A DNA stretch of 19,298 nt, taken from contig CAYNFM010000068.1 in the NCBI GenBank assembly GCA_964396415.1, forward strand, positions 1 to 19,298, written 5' to 3'. Numbering within the stretch: position 1 is the first letter of the stretch; each line of letters opens with the position of its first letter. Source of the DNA: UBA1306 sp964396415. Its GTDB lineage: Bacteria > Spirochaetota > Spirochaetia > Treponematales > Rectinemataceae. Made by a program: the position numbers and the translations under genes. The notes under the pieces are model-generated. The model made no database searches, was not told the DNA's origin, and worked only from the letters and a program-made list of their open reading frames with translations. This document shows positions 1 through 7,072 of this stretch, in pieces.

Positions 1-38
1 CTCTCCCTGCATTTCAAAAAACAGCCTAATCGTCACTT

Positions 39-56
39 AAAAAGGCAAAGCGCCTT
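39..56 (-). terminator. Weak terminator-like hairpin
   Basis: Read on the minus strand, a 5-bp stem (AAGGC/GCCTT, window 42-46 with 52-56) encloses a 5-base loop and runs into a short T stretch (complement of 39-43). The stem is short and I see no minus-strand gene just to the right that it would serve, so this may be chance. Confidence 0.22.
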
Positions 57-296
57 CGTGGAGTGTGAGAGTCAGAAGAGTGCGCGAGGGATTGTGAAAT
101 CAGTGTGCGAAGCGACAGGTGTTTGCTTGGATCAGATACGGGGCCAGATACCACTAAACTTTACCCTGGTTGCCCCATCCCTGGGCCGCTAGCGCGTCCG
201 ATAAGCCCTCCTTGCAGAAACACCTCCGAAAACCACGAGCGGCGCCCCCTGGCGGCCTGGGGGCAGTCCTGTTGGGGGCAGCGTAGAAAACGGATT

Positions 297-451
297 TTAT
301 CGTACGCTAAGGAACTTAAGTCCCGACAGTGTAACAATTTAGTAAAGGCGAAAATAATCCGCAATTTTGCGTTTCATTACGATCCTCACTCTTAAATAAC
401 TATATTTACCACAACAAAATAATGGGCCGGACAAACTGCTTATCGTACGAT
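297..451. repeat. Repeated motif TTATCGTACG, two copies
   Basis: TTATCGTACG occurs at 297-306 and again at 440-449, 143 bases apart in the same orientation. The second copy extends to the palindrome ATCGTACGAT. Both copies lie upstream of the PAS-LuxR gene, so they could be binding sites for a dimeric regulator. That function is inferred only from position and symmetry. Confidence 0.3.
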
Positions 452-613
452 TTGTTTCGAATTCTCCGCAGACCCCGAGTTTGGGGGATAAGAGCCGCCG
501 CCGAGCCTCGCGACATCGAAGGCTGGATCACTTTCACCGCCGCGATGTGTTGCCTTCCGCACAGAGCCTGCATCGTGTTTTTGTTAACCTTTACGCAGCG
601 GCGCAGGAGGGTT

Positions 614-670
614 ATGAATAATCAGAAATCGTCGATCATCCGATCTGCGAGGCCAAGGATCGGGTCATGA
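614..670 (+). CDS. 18-residue leader ORF coupled to the PAS-LuxR gene
   Basis: A perfect AGGAGG at 605-610 stands 3 bases before ATG 614, the strongest Shine-Dalgarno in this region. The frame ends at TGA 668-670, which overlaps the ATG (667) of the next gene as ATGA, the classic arrangement for translational coupling. The encoded 18-residue peptide is basic and matches no family I know. Alternatively this is the true start of the PAS-LuxR protein with one base lost: shifting by -1 at the AAA near 626-628 joins MNNQK to an open, acidic, protein-like stretch that runs in frame through 667. Either a leader or a frameshift is possible; I cannot separate them from one sequence. Confidence 0.4.
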   Translation: MNNQKSSIIRSARPRIGS

Positions 671-1743
671 TCGGCCCAGCGGAAAGGCCCGACTCCTCCT
701 TTATACTGAAGGCCCTCCTCGAGGACTGCGCTTCCTTCGTTCTCATCTGCGATGTTCGCGGCGCGATCGAATACGCCAATCCCGCCGCGCTTCGGCTCTT
801 CGGCCAGGCCAAGTCGGCCTTCGAGCGAGACGGCCTCTTCGAGATGGCCACCAACAGGAGGGACAGGCAGAGGCTCCTGGATGCCGCGACAAGTCTGAAG
901 GCGGGCGAACGCAGACGCCTGGAGATGGTACTCCATTCAGTCGAGGGCCTGCACGTCCCGACCAGCGTCGCGCTGGTTGGGATCGATGGCGCCGAGAGCG
1001 GGGAAGGCCGTCTTCTCGTCATCGGGGACGCAGCGGAGGCGATCCCCACGGTCTCCTACGTGAGCTCGCTCGCGAGCAACAACTTGGTCATCCGCGTGCT
1101 CCACGGCAGCGTCGACCCGGTATTTCTCATCGACCCCGAGACACGGATCGTTCGCGATTGCAATCTCGCGGCGACCGCCCTCTTCGGCTGGAGCCGCAAC
1201 GATCTCGTTGGTTCTACCTTGCGGAAGCTCTATCCCAGCGAGGAAAACTTCGCTGCGATCGGGGAGCGATGGCCGAAACTGGAATCGCGATCCGGGGTCC
1301 ACGAGGAGGAGATCCTACTCGTGAGCATCGATGGGCAGACCATCTCCTGCAAGCTGACGACCCTATGCATCTACGGTCCGAAGGGAGACGCCGAGCTGCG
1401 CATCGCCATCTTCCGGGACATCACCGAGGCCCATATCAGGGAGGACATGCTCGCCCGGCTAGCGGCGCGGACGACCGAGCTCGCTATCGAGCTCACCCAA
1501 CTGACGAAGCACCAGATCCCCATCGGCAAAGAATCCTTAATGGGCCTGGGCCTTACAGAACGACAGGCGCAGTTGGCCAGATACGCCGCGATAGGGCTGA
1601 CCTCGAAGGAGATAGCCTTCAAGCTCGGGCTTTCGGAATCGACCGTCAAAAACCATTTTTCCTCGATGTTCCGAAAATTCGGCATCGCATCGCGGATCGA
1701 GCTCATCGCCCTGCTCGTTGACCGCCATATCCCACTGAAATAG
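667..1743 (+). CDS. Double-PAS sensor with LuxR-type DNA-binding domain
   Basis: A 358-residue soluble transcription regulator with no signal peptide or membrane segment. The first PAS domain covers about residues 14-125 (ICDVRGAIEYANPAALRLFG is the typical PAS core). The second covers about 144-256 (FLIDPETRIVRDCNLAATALFGW, ending with FRDITEA, as PAS domains do). A short linker leads to a LuxR/FixJ helix-turn-helix at about 293-350, with GLTERQ, TSKEIAFKLGLSESTVKNH and a final hydrophobic helix. There is no receiver domain, so the PAS domains probably sense a ligand, redox state or partner directly; no ligand-binding Cys or His pattern stands out. AAGGA at 655-659 is an acceptable ribosome site for ATG 667, and the ATGA overlap with the leader suggests coupling. 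It is followed by a kinase-like gene and a Crp/Fnr gene in the same direction. Confidence 0.88.
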   Translation: MIGPAERPDSSFILKALLEDCASFVLICDVRGAIEYANPAALRLFGQAKSAFERDGLFEMATNRRDRQRLLDAATSLKAGERRRLEMVLHSVEGLHVPTSVALVGIDGAESGEGRLLVIGDAAEAIPTVSYVSSLASNNLVIRVLHGSVDPVFLIDPETRIVRDCNLAATALFGWSRNDLVGSTLRKLYPSEENFAAIGERWPKLESRSGVHEEEILLVSIDGQTISCKLTTLCIYGPKGDAELRIAIFRDITEAHIREDMLARLAARTTELAIELTQLTKHQIPIGKESLMGLGLTERQAQLARYAAIGLTSKEIAFKLGLSESTVKNHFSSMFRKFGIASRIELIALLVDRHIPLK

Positions 1744-1766
1744 CCTAAAGGCCCATCCCTTTGGCT
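1742..1766 (+). terminator. Stem-loop overlapping the PAS-LuxR stop codon
   Basis: AGCC-(T)-AAAGG at 1742-1751 pairs with CCTTT-GGCT at 1758-1766, giving a 9-bp stem with one bulged T and a 6-base loop. No run of T follows, so this is at best a weak terminator or an attenuating or mRNA-stabilising hairpin between the first and second regulator genes. Confidence 0.35.
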
Positions 1767-1812
1767 TAAAGTACTAATTGCGGCCAACGTCGTATCATCC
1801 TCCAATAGCTTC

Positions 1813-2499
1813 ATGGATGAGATCGACAAAAAAATAGTCAGCGCGATGTACGTTAGGGAAATGACGGAAGCCCTGGACGAGGTCAGATCGGAAAAGGCCG
1901 CTCTCCTGAAAGAGCTCCGCCATCGGGTCAGCAACAATCTGCAATTGATGACCAGCATCGTGAGGCTTGAGTTCACCGCCTCAACCGAGCCGGGCGCGCG
2001 CAAGGCCCTGATGGACACGGAGCGTCGCCTCCACGCCCTATCTATAACGAACGGGCAATTCTTGAACCGACAGGATGCTGGTAAGTTCGAGCTCTATTCC
2101 TTCATGCACGATCTCGCGAGCGACTTTCACAGCGTTTACGATCCCGATTCTCGGGCCTTGAGCATCTCACTCTCGGGCCAAAGAATATACCTTCAGATGA
2201 GCGCTATCGCTCCCCTCGGGATAATCACGGGCGAGATCGTCTCCCATGCGCTTGAACGCGCGCGGGCGCAGGCTCAGCGCTCGCGCCTGGACATTTCCTG
2301 GGAGGCCGACGTAAATGGCGCGCTCGCGCTGAGCTATTGCGATACGGGCGGCGGCCTGGCCGAGGCGAATCTCCATAATTGGGGGGAACCGCTGGGGATG
2401 ATCATCATCCGCACCCTCGCGGAGCAGATGGAAGCGAAGGTCTCCGTGGCGAACAGCAGCTTGGGCGCGGTCATCACCATCGAGCTGCTCCCATCTTGA
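1813..2499 (+). CDS. HisKA_2/HWE-type histidine kinase, kinase core only
   Basis: A 228-residue protein. After a short helical start (residues 10-33), the motif ELRHRVSNNLQLM matches the phospho-acceptor box of HisKA_2/HWE kinases (consensus ELxHRVKNNLQ), with H37 as the predicted phosphorylation site. A HATPase_c-like domain occupies about 120-228. Its G1 box CDTGGGL (D177) is recognisable, but the N-box reads EIVSHALERA, so the usual Mg-ATP-binding Asn is His145. There is no sensor or receiver domain and no membrane segment, so any input must come from a partner; the PAS-LuxR protein upstream is a natural candidate (inference). Activity is doubtful: it may be a weak kinase, a phosphatase or a pseudokinase. 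The site before ATG 1813 is a poor Shine-Dalgarno, and ATG 1849 is an alternative start that would still keep H37. Confidence 0.75.
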   Translation: MDEIDKKIVSAMYVREMTEALDEVRSEKAALLKELRHRVSNNLQLMTSIVRLEFTASTEPGARKALMDTERRLHALSITNGQFLNRQDAGKFELYSFMHDLASDFHSVYDPDSRALSISLSGQRIYLQMSAIAPLGIITGEIVSHALERARAQAQRSRLDISWEADVNGALALSYCDTGGGLAEANLHNWGEPLGMIIIRTLAEQMEAKVSVANSSLGAVITIELLPS

Positions 2500-2527
2500 C
2501 CCGGACGGAAAGACAGGGTTACTCTTT

Positions 2528-2549
2528 GTCGATTTAAACCATTATCGAC
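2528..2549 (+). promoter_or_regulatory. 22-bp palindrome before the Crp/Fnr gene
   Basis: GTCGAT at 2528-2533 and ATCGAC at 2544-2549 form a perfect inverted repeat with a 10-base AT-rich spacer. It ends directly against the ribosome binding site GGAGA (2550-2554) of the Crp/Fnr gene. Total length and symmetry fit a Crp/Fnr-type dimer site, although the half-sites are not the E. coli consensus. Autoregulation is inferred; the same sequence could also fold in the mRNA. Confidence 0.45.
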
Positions 2550-2562
2550 GGAGACATCGATC

Positions 2563-3300
2563 GTGGAAGGAAAGCCAGGCGGGTTTGATGAACCAGACCC
2601 CCGAGAAAACCATCTACTCGCGGCCTTGCCCGAGACCGATCTCAGGAGGATATCGCCCCGCCTTGAGCTCGTCGACCTTGCCCTCGGAAAAGCCGTATAC
2701 GAATCCGGGCGGGTGTTTTCCAACGTGTATTTCCCTATAACATCGATCGTTTCCCTGCTCTATGTCCTGGAGAACGGGGCTTCCGCCGAGATCTCGGTAG
2801 TGGGCAACGATGGTGTGGTCGGCATCGCCCTCTTCATGGGCGGCGAAAGCATGCCCAACCGGGCCGTCGTCCAGAGCGCGGGCAAGGCCTATCGGCTCGA
2901 CGGGCAGACGCTCAAGCAGGAGTTCAGCCGCTCCGGAGCCTTTCAGCATCTCCTGATGCGCTACACCTTGGCCCTCTTCTCGCAGATGGCCCAGACCGCC
3001 GTCTGCAACCGCCACCATTCCGTGGATCAACAGCTGTGCCGGTGGCTCTTGCTCAGCCACGACCGCTTGTCCGGGGACGAGCTTCACATGACGCAAGAAC
3101 TGATAGCCGACATGCTTGGCGTAAGGCGCGAGGGCGTGACCGAGGCGGCAGGGAAGTTGCAGCAGGCCGGGCTCATCCATTATAGCCGAGGTATGATAAC
3201 CATTGTGGATCGTCCGGGCCTTGAGGCTCGGGTATGCGAGTGCTACGCGGTAGTCAGGAAGGAGTTCAAGCGGTTGCTTCCCGACGTGACTGCAGATTGA
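2563..3300 (+). CDS. Crp/Fnr-family transcription regulator
   Basis: A 245-residue regulator. Residues about 17-135 form a cyclic-nucleotide-binding-like beta roll (NHLLAALPETDLRRI opening, then FPITSIVSLLYVLENG and VVGNDGVVGIALFMGG). A long dimer helix lies at about 130-165, and a Crp-type winged helix-turn-helix at about 176-215 (MTQELIADMLGVRREGVTEA as recognition unit, wing near YSRGMITI). The cAMP phosphate-binding Arg-Ser pair of E. coli Crp is not obvious, and no N-terminal FNR cysteine cluster is present, so the effector is unknown. The start is GTG 2563 with GGAGA 8 bases upstream; no ATG fits as well. It lies 63 bases after the kinase gene and may share its transcript or use its own promoter near the 22-bp palindrome. 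Confidence 0.85.
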   Translation: MEGKPGGFDEPDPRENHLLAALPETDLRRISPRLELVDLALGKAVYESGRVFSNVYFPITSIVSLLYVLENGASAEISVVGNDGVVGIALFMGGESMPNRAVVQSAGKAYRLDGQTLKQEFSRSGAFQHLLMRYTLALFSQMAQTAVCNRHHSVDQQLCRWLLLSHDRLSGDELHMTQELIADMLGVRREGVTEAAGKLQQAGLIHYSRGMITIVDRPGLEARVCECYAVVRKEFKRLLPDVTAD

Positions 3301-3306
3301 GGTTTT

Positions 3307-3322
3307 CCTCGTAGTCACGAGG
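3307..3322 (+). terminator. Hairpin just after the Crp/Fnr gene
   Basis: CCTCGT (3307-3312) and ACGAGG (3317-3322) form a perfect 6-bp stem with a 4-base loop, 6 bases past the stop codon. There is no T tract after it, so it is a possible weak terminator or 3' stabilising hairpin. Confidence 0.35.
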
Positions 3323-3343
3323 CAACGCGCTCGCTTCTCCCGC

Positions 3344-3574
3344 TCAGCGTGTGGGCATCGCGCGGCTCAATCGCCGATCGCCCGGTTCGTCGCCGTGGTC
3401 GCGGCATTGGGCCTCGAACTCGTCGGCCGTACGAGCCCAATCTCCTGAACGATGTTCGATCAAACAACCGGCGGCATTCAGATCCTGCAGCGCATGAATG
3501 TCGGCTGAATGGGCGTTACCGAAGGTGGCGCAGAAAACAAGAGTCATGCACCCGGCAGTAACCGGGAGTTCCAA
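3344..3574 (-). CDS. Doubtful small ORF, 76 residues
   Basis: A minus-strand frame that starts at TTG 3574 or ATG 3547 and ends convergent with the Crp/Fnr gene. The residue mix (HALQDLNAAGCLIEHRSGDW, then an acidic stretch with ADEFEAQC) looks more like protein than most frames around it. I recognise no family and see no good ribosome binding site. It could be the tail of a degraded gene, in keeping with the decayed region next to it. The rest of 3301-3756 shows only a small inverted repeat ACAGG/CCTGT at 3666-3680. Confidence 0.2.
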   Translation of the reverse strand: MELPVTAGCMTLVFCATFGNAHSADIHALQDLNAAGCLIEHRSGDWARTADEFEAQCRDHGDEPGDRRLSRAMPTR

Positions 3575-3756
3575 GAGAATATTTTCATGCTCTTGCTCAG
3601 TTTCTGTACATGGTCATTGGCCGATCTGCGGCAGCAGTTTTTTCAATTCGTGGCACTTTCCCTTGACAGGGCTTGCCTGTTTTGCCAAACTGACCCGGAG
3701 GGTCGATATTGACGGTTGGTCGGTATTCGGATGACATGCCTATATCCACGATTAGG

Positions 3757-3900
3757 CTATTGGTCGCCCCAATATGAACCACCTCCATACGACGGATAGT
3801 AGCCACTCCAATCTTGTCCGTACCACAACGAGCCAAAGCCCAGGCAGGAAGAAAGCGAAACAGTGAGCGCAACCATCGTGGCCACCACGCTAGCCAGCAA
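3757..3900 (-). CDS. Possible small Tyr/Gly-rich lipoprotein, perhaps a remnant
   Basis: The minus-strand frame encodes a hydrophobic signal-like stretch (LLASVVATMVALTV) ending in SLSSC, a reasonable lipobox, followed by a short tail rich in Tyr, Gly, Trp and Ser (WSGYYPSYGGGSYWGDQ). That is the look of a small outer-surface lipoprotein of about 30 mature residues. No ATG with a ribosome site is placed correctly. The frame stays open upstream to ATG 4020, but that lies inside the 3' part of the sugar-binding pseudogene and would give an abnormally long N-region. TTG 3900 is used here for want of better. Alternatively an indel in the ATG-containing stretch around 3905-3950 has broken the original start, making this a pseudogene. 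Confidence 0.33.
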   Translation of the reverse strand: MLASVVATMVALTVSLSSCLGFGSLWYGQDWSGYYPSYGGGSYWGDQ

Positions 3901-3964
3901 AAGCCGATAGAATAGTTTACGATCATCCCCAGTTCGAGTCTTCCTCGCATCCCTCTCTTTGCGA

Positions 3965-4631
3965 TCAATACTGCCAGTCCGGCAGGGCCACGGCCGCGTC
4001 GGTCTGGTCGAACACGCCATCGTTCGCCCTTCTCACTGGAGGAAGTTTCTTTCCGGAGCGAGGTCGGCAAGGGCCCGTACTGCCTGTGGCCCAATCAGTG
4101 GGTTGCATTCGACTGAGCAATTCATATCGCCAGTGACCAAGGCCTCGAAGACCTCCTCGATGCCGTCCATGCCGATAACGATGATATCCTTGCCGGGTCG
4201 CAGGGCAGCGTCTTTGATAGCCTGGGCCGCGCCGAGGGCTATCTGATCGTTGCGGGCGACAACTACCTGGAAATTTTTATCGTTCTTCAAGAAAGTTGCC
4301 GCAACTTATTCCCTTATCGAAGCTGTAGTTCGCCGACTGCGATTGGGTGATCTTCCAGTTTGATGAAGGTCGATGGTCTTCGTGCCATCGTCCATTTTCA
4401 TGTTCTTTAAAAAGTTGGCGAGCCAGGTGCCTGCCTTCTCGCCTTCCATGACGAAATCAGAGCCCATAAAAGGCATGAGAAGAACCTTATCATCTTTCAC
4501 TACATCGCGGTCGATCATGATGACGGGGATTCCGACCCTCTTCGCTTCCTGGAGGACAGGTCCATAGACGGTCTCGTCACCGCGCACCGTATCATGACCA
4601 TCGCCTGTATTCGTACTCCCGTTGTTCTCAT
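3965..4631 (-). pseudogene. Degraded YtfQ-like sugar ABC transporter binding protein
   Basis: Minus-strand fragments in different frames line up in order with E. coli YtfQ, a periplasmic galactofuranose-binding protein. Segment 1 (about 4585-4390) has VYGPVLQEAKRVGIPVIMID and the GTWLANFL helix. Segment 2 (about 4355-4315) carries KITQSQSANYSFDKG. Segment 3 (about 4290-4050) has VVARNDQIALGAAQAIKDA, GKDIIVIGMDG and CSVECNPLIGPQA. Segment 4 (about 4055-3965) has GVFDQTDAAVALP and the stop. At least three frame changes separate them. Roughly 25-30 residues are missing between segments 1 and 2, and the N-terminal domain is almost wholly gone. A strong AAGGAGG (4640-4646) still precedes ATG 4631. 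No permease or ATPase genes are next to it. It lies 105 bases downstream of the ornithine decarboxylase gene and is AT-richer than its neighbours. Confidence 0.85.
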
Positions 4632-4649
4632 TTGACGCTCCTCCTTCAC

Positions 4650-4671
4650 GGCCTCAAGGATCATAGAGGCC
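4650..4671 (-). other. Inverted repeat upstream of the pseudogene start
   Basis: GGCCTC (4650-4655) and GAGGCC (4666-4671) form a 6-bp stem with a 10-base loop, just 5' of the pseudogene's Shine-Dalgarno on the minus strand and about 65 bases after the decarboxylase stop. It could have been an operator, or it may end or stabilise the decarboxylase operon mRNA; no T run follows. Confidence 0.3.
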
Positions 4672-4735
4672 TTAAGGTGACGGTAAGCGCTAGTCTTTCC
4701 GTGGTCTGTTCGGAAGTGCACACGCGGAATCGACC

Positions 4736-7072
4736 CTATTCCTTGACGACGTAGGTGTACAAGCCTATCGACCCGTCGTTATCCTTTTGGCAATAGATGC
4801 CTTGAATCTCGTTTTCAAAGCCGGGGAAGCGATTCCATCCCTCCTCGAACATCCTGAAATAATTAAGCATAGGGCGCGAGCGCTCGTCGTAGCGCTCGCC
4901 GGGAACCACGACCCCGATGCCAGGCGGGTAGACCAGGGCCAGGGTCGCCGCGATCCTGCCGTCGATCTTTTCTATCGGTAACAACTCCACGTTATTGCGC
5001 ACGAGCTCGTTCATTGCTGCCTGGGGGGTCATCGCCACCTCGGGGAAGTGCTCCGCGCGAAACTGTTCGCGCTGCAGGGCGCTGGCCCCGCGCTCGCGAT
5101 AGAAGGCGTGCATCTGGGCGCACAAGTCCTGCAGGCCCAGGCCGGAGTAGCGCTCGCGGTGTGCCGAGACGAAAACCGGGACGACCTCGTCGAGCGCGGC
5201 GTTCGCGTCGTGCAGGCGCTTGAACTGGAGGAGAGCCGAGAGCAGGGTCCCGGCCTTGCTCGACTCGAGCCCAGGGGTCAGCAGGAAGAGAATACTGTTC
5301 AGATCGTTCTTCTCAGGGACTATGCGATGCTCGCGGAGGTACTCAGCGAGGACGGCGGCTGAGACCCCGTGCGCCAAGTAGTCGCCCGTAGCGCGATCGA
5401 AGCCGGGCGTCAGCAGGGTCAGCTTGTTAGGGTCGGTCATCGCGTATCCTTTTGCCAAATGCTTGAATCCGTGCCATTGTTCGCCGGGCACGAGTTCCCA
5501 ATAGCGCACATCACTAGCCAGCTCATCGGTCGGTATGTCCTCCCAATGTACGGACCGACCCTCAACCTGGACGCAGTCGGGCACGAAGGGGTCGAAGAAC
5601 CATCGCCGCTCGGGATCGATCTCGGTTTCCGCGTACTCGCGGCCCAGGGTTCGGATCTTCTTGCGCATTTCGATGCCGAGCCGGATTGTATCTTCCCAGA
5701 GGACCTGCCCCGAGCGGCCCTTCATCATCTGAGCGCCTACGTCGAGGGAGGCGAAGAGCGGATAAAAGGGCGAGGTCGAAGAGTTCAGCATGAACATCTC
5801 GTTGAAGCGGCGATGTCCGACCCGCCTGCGCTGCCCCGCGAGATGGGCGTCCTTCACGTGGATCTGCGAAGCCTGCGAGAAGCCTGCCAGCTGCTTATGC
5901 GTGGATTGCGTGGCCATGATCCCCGGATCCTCTGGCCCGAGGCCCTTCAGCCCCATAGCGAAATGCCCCTCGTAGAGGGGGTGGAACTTCATGAAGCCAC
6001 CCCAGGCCTCGTCGAACATGAGGTATTCGCACAGGTGACCTAGCTTCTCCAGCAACATGCCTACGTCGTAGATAGTGCCGTCGTAGGTGCACTGCTCGAT
6101 GACCGCCACTCGAAACGGCCGCGCGCGCTCCCATGCCTTCGGGTCCTTGACCAGGGGGCTCATCCGAATGGCCTGTCGGATGCGCTTTTCGTCGAGGGCC
6201 TCGAAGTCGATCGGCCCGATTAAGCCCTGGGCGTTGCGATCGGTCTCAAGGTAGATCGGAATGCCCCCGCCGAACACGAAGGCCCCTTGAAGGGTGGCTT
6301 TATGGTTGTTTCGGTCGAAGAGCACCAGGTCGCCAGGCGCGACGAGGGCGCTTAGGGCTATTTTATCCGAAGTGGAGGTGCCGTTCAGTACGAAATAGGT
6401 GCGGTCCGCCCCGAAGATCCGGGCGGCGGCTTTCTCGGCCTCAAGGGCCGGGCCCTCGTGGATCAGCAGGTCGCCCAGCTCCACCACAGAATTGTCGATG
6501 TCGTTCCGGAAGACCGCCTCGCCCAAGTGCTCCACGAAGGCGCGGCCTATCGGGCTCTTTTGGTAGAAGACCCCGCCGTTGTGCCCGGGGCAGGTCCACA
6601 TCTGGTTCGCCTGTTCGGCGTAGTCGACCAGCGCGCCAAAGAAGGGAGTCTTCAGGGATTGCGCGTAATTGCGCAAATGGCTGGCCAGGTTGCGCGCGAC
6701 GAATTCGGGCGTGTCCTCGTCGATGAAGACATAGCCCGTCACTATGCCGAGCACGGCGACGGGAACTTCCTTGAACGCATGTTGCTCCACCAGGATGAAC
6801 ACGGGCATGTCCAGTCCTCGCTCCCTGATGAAGCGGATGAAAGTCTGGACCGCGCTCTCCGGCTCGTCGACCGACCACTCGACGATCACGCAGCCGAAGC
6901 TGGCATCGCTCCTGATAGCCGAGCGTGCATCGGCCGTCCCCGCGCTCACCGTAGTCGAATAGCCCAGCCGCCCGAGCTCGTCGACGATCAGCTGCAAACG
7001 CGACGAGGAGAGGTTCGGCTGCACCGGAAAGGTCCGGCAGAGCAGGAAGCCAAAAAGCTTATCGTAGTCCAT
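4736..7072 (-). CDS. Ornithine decarboxylase, SpeC/SpeF type
   Basis: A 778-residue fold-type I PLP enzyme predicted to convert ornithine to putrescine and CO2 while consuming a proton. A CheY-like wing domain covers about residues 10-130, the PLP catalytic core about 150-570 and the C-terminal domain about 580-778. Key signs are CPGHNGG (161-167), the PLP-contacting FDEAW (D354) and STHKQ with K393 as the Schiff-base lysine. The stretch SQASQIHVKDAHLAGQ, the motif STSPFYPLFASLD, VPEKNDLNSILFLLTP and YPPGIGVVVPGE all follow SpeC/SpeF rather than lysine or arginine decarboxylases. It is some 45-65 residues longer than the E. coli enzymes. The start lies 14 bases inside the end of the antiporter gene, so translation is probably coupled. 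Substrate is inferred from family resemblance; strict specificity is unproven. Confidence 0.88.
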   Translation of the reverse strand: MDYDKLFGFLLCRTFPVQPNLSSSRLQLIVDELGRLGYSTTVSAGTADARSAIRSDASFGCVIVEWSVDEPESAVQTFIRFIRERGLDMPVFILVEQHAFKEVPVAVLGIVTGYVFIDEDTPEFVARNLASHLRNYAQSLKTPFFGALVDYAEQANQMWTCPGHNGGVFYQKSPIGRAFVEHLGEAVFRNDIDNSVVELGDLLIHEGPALEAEKAAARIFGADRTYFVLNGTSTSDKIALSALVAPGDLVLFDRNNHKATLQGAFVFGGGIPIYLETDRNAQGLIGPIDFEALDEKRIRQAIRMSPLVKDPKAWERARPFRVAVIEQCTYDGTIYDVGMLLEKLGHLCEYLMFDEAWGGFMKFHPLYEGHFAMGLKGLGPEDPGIMATQSTHKQLAGFSQASQIHVKDAHLAGQRRRVGHRRFNEMFMLNSSTSPFYPLFASLDVGAQMMKGRSGQVLWEDTIRLGIEMRKKIRTLGREYAETEIDPERRWFFDPFVPDCVQVEGRSVHWEDIPTDELASDVRYWELVPGEQWHGFKHLAKGYAMTDPNKLTLLTPGFDRATGDYLAHGVSAAVLAEYLREHRIVPEKNDLNSILFLLTPGLESSKAGTLLSALLQFKRLHDANAALDEVVPVFVSAHRERYSGLGLQDLCAQMHAFYRERGASALQREQFRAEHFPEVAMTPQAAMNELVRNNVELLPIEKIDGRIAATLALVYPPGIGVVVPGERYDERSRPMLNYFRMFEEGWNRFPGFENEIQGIYCQKDNDGSIGLYTYVVKE

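Larger units (their letters stand above)
1..613. other. Intergenic region without a supportable gene
   Basis: No reading frame here has convincing coding character; the open frames on both strands look compositional. The stretch is AT-richer than the genes to its right. It contains a small inverted repeat at 42-56, a GC-rich inverted repeat (GCCCCC at 244-249 and GGGGGC at 259-264), and the motif TTATCGTACG twice, at 297-306 and 440-449; the second copy lies in the perfect palindrome ATCGTACGAT (442-451). The AT-rich part around 390-420 could hold the promoter of the regulator genes that follow, but I cannot point to a good -35/-10 pair. I recognise no tRNA, riboswitch or other RNA. Confidence 0.6.

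Noticed and set aside
105..395. 96-codon + strand and overlapping 67-codon - strand frames in the left gap
   Set aside because: No ribosome binding site or domain, and an unnatural residue mix; treated as non-coding.
1371..2018. 215-codon - strand open frame across the PAS-LuxR and kinase genes
   Set aside because: Overlaps the conserved LuxR helix-turn-helix and kinase H-box on the other strand; no family signal.
3663..3691. TTGACA at 3663-3668 as a promoter -35 box
   Set aside because: No -10-like hexamer at 16-18 bases downstream, and the hexamer overlaps a small inverted repeat (3666-3680).
3597..4094. 165-codon - strand open frame
   Set aside because: It threads through the C-terminal part of the sugar-binding pseudogene and the lipoprotein-like frame in a third frame; no conserved segment.
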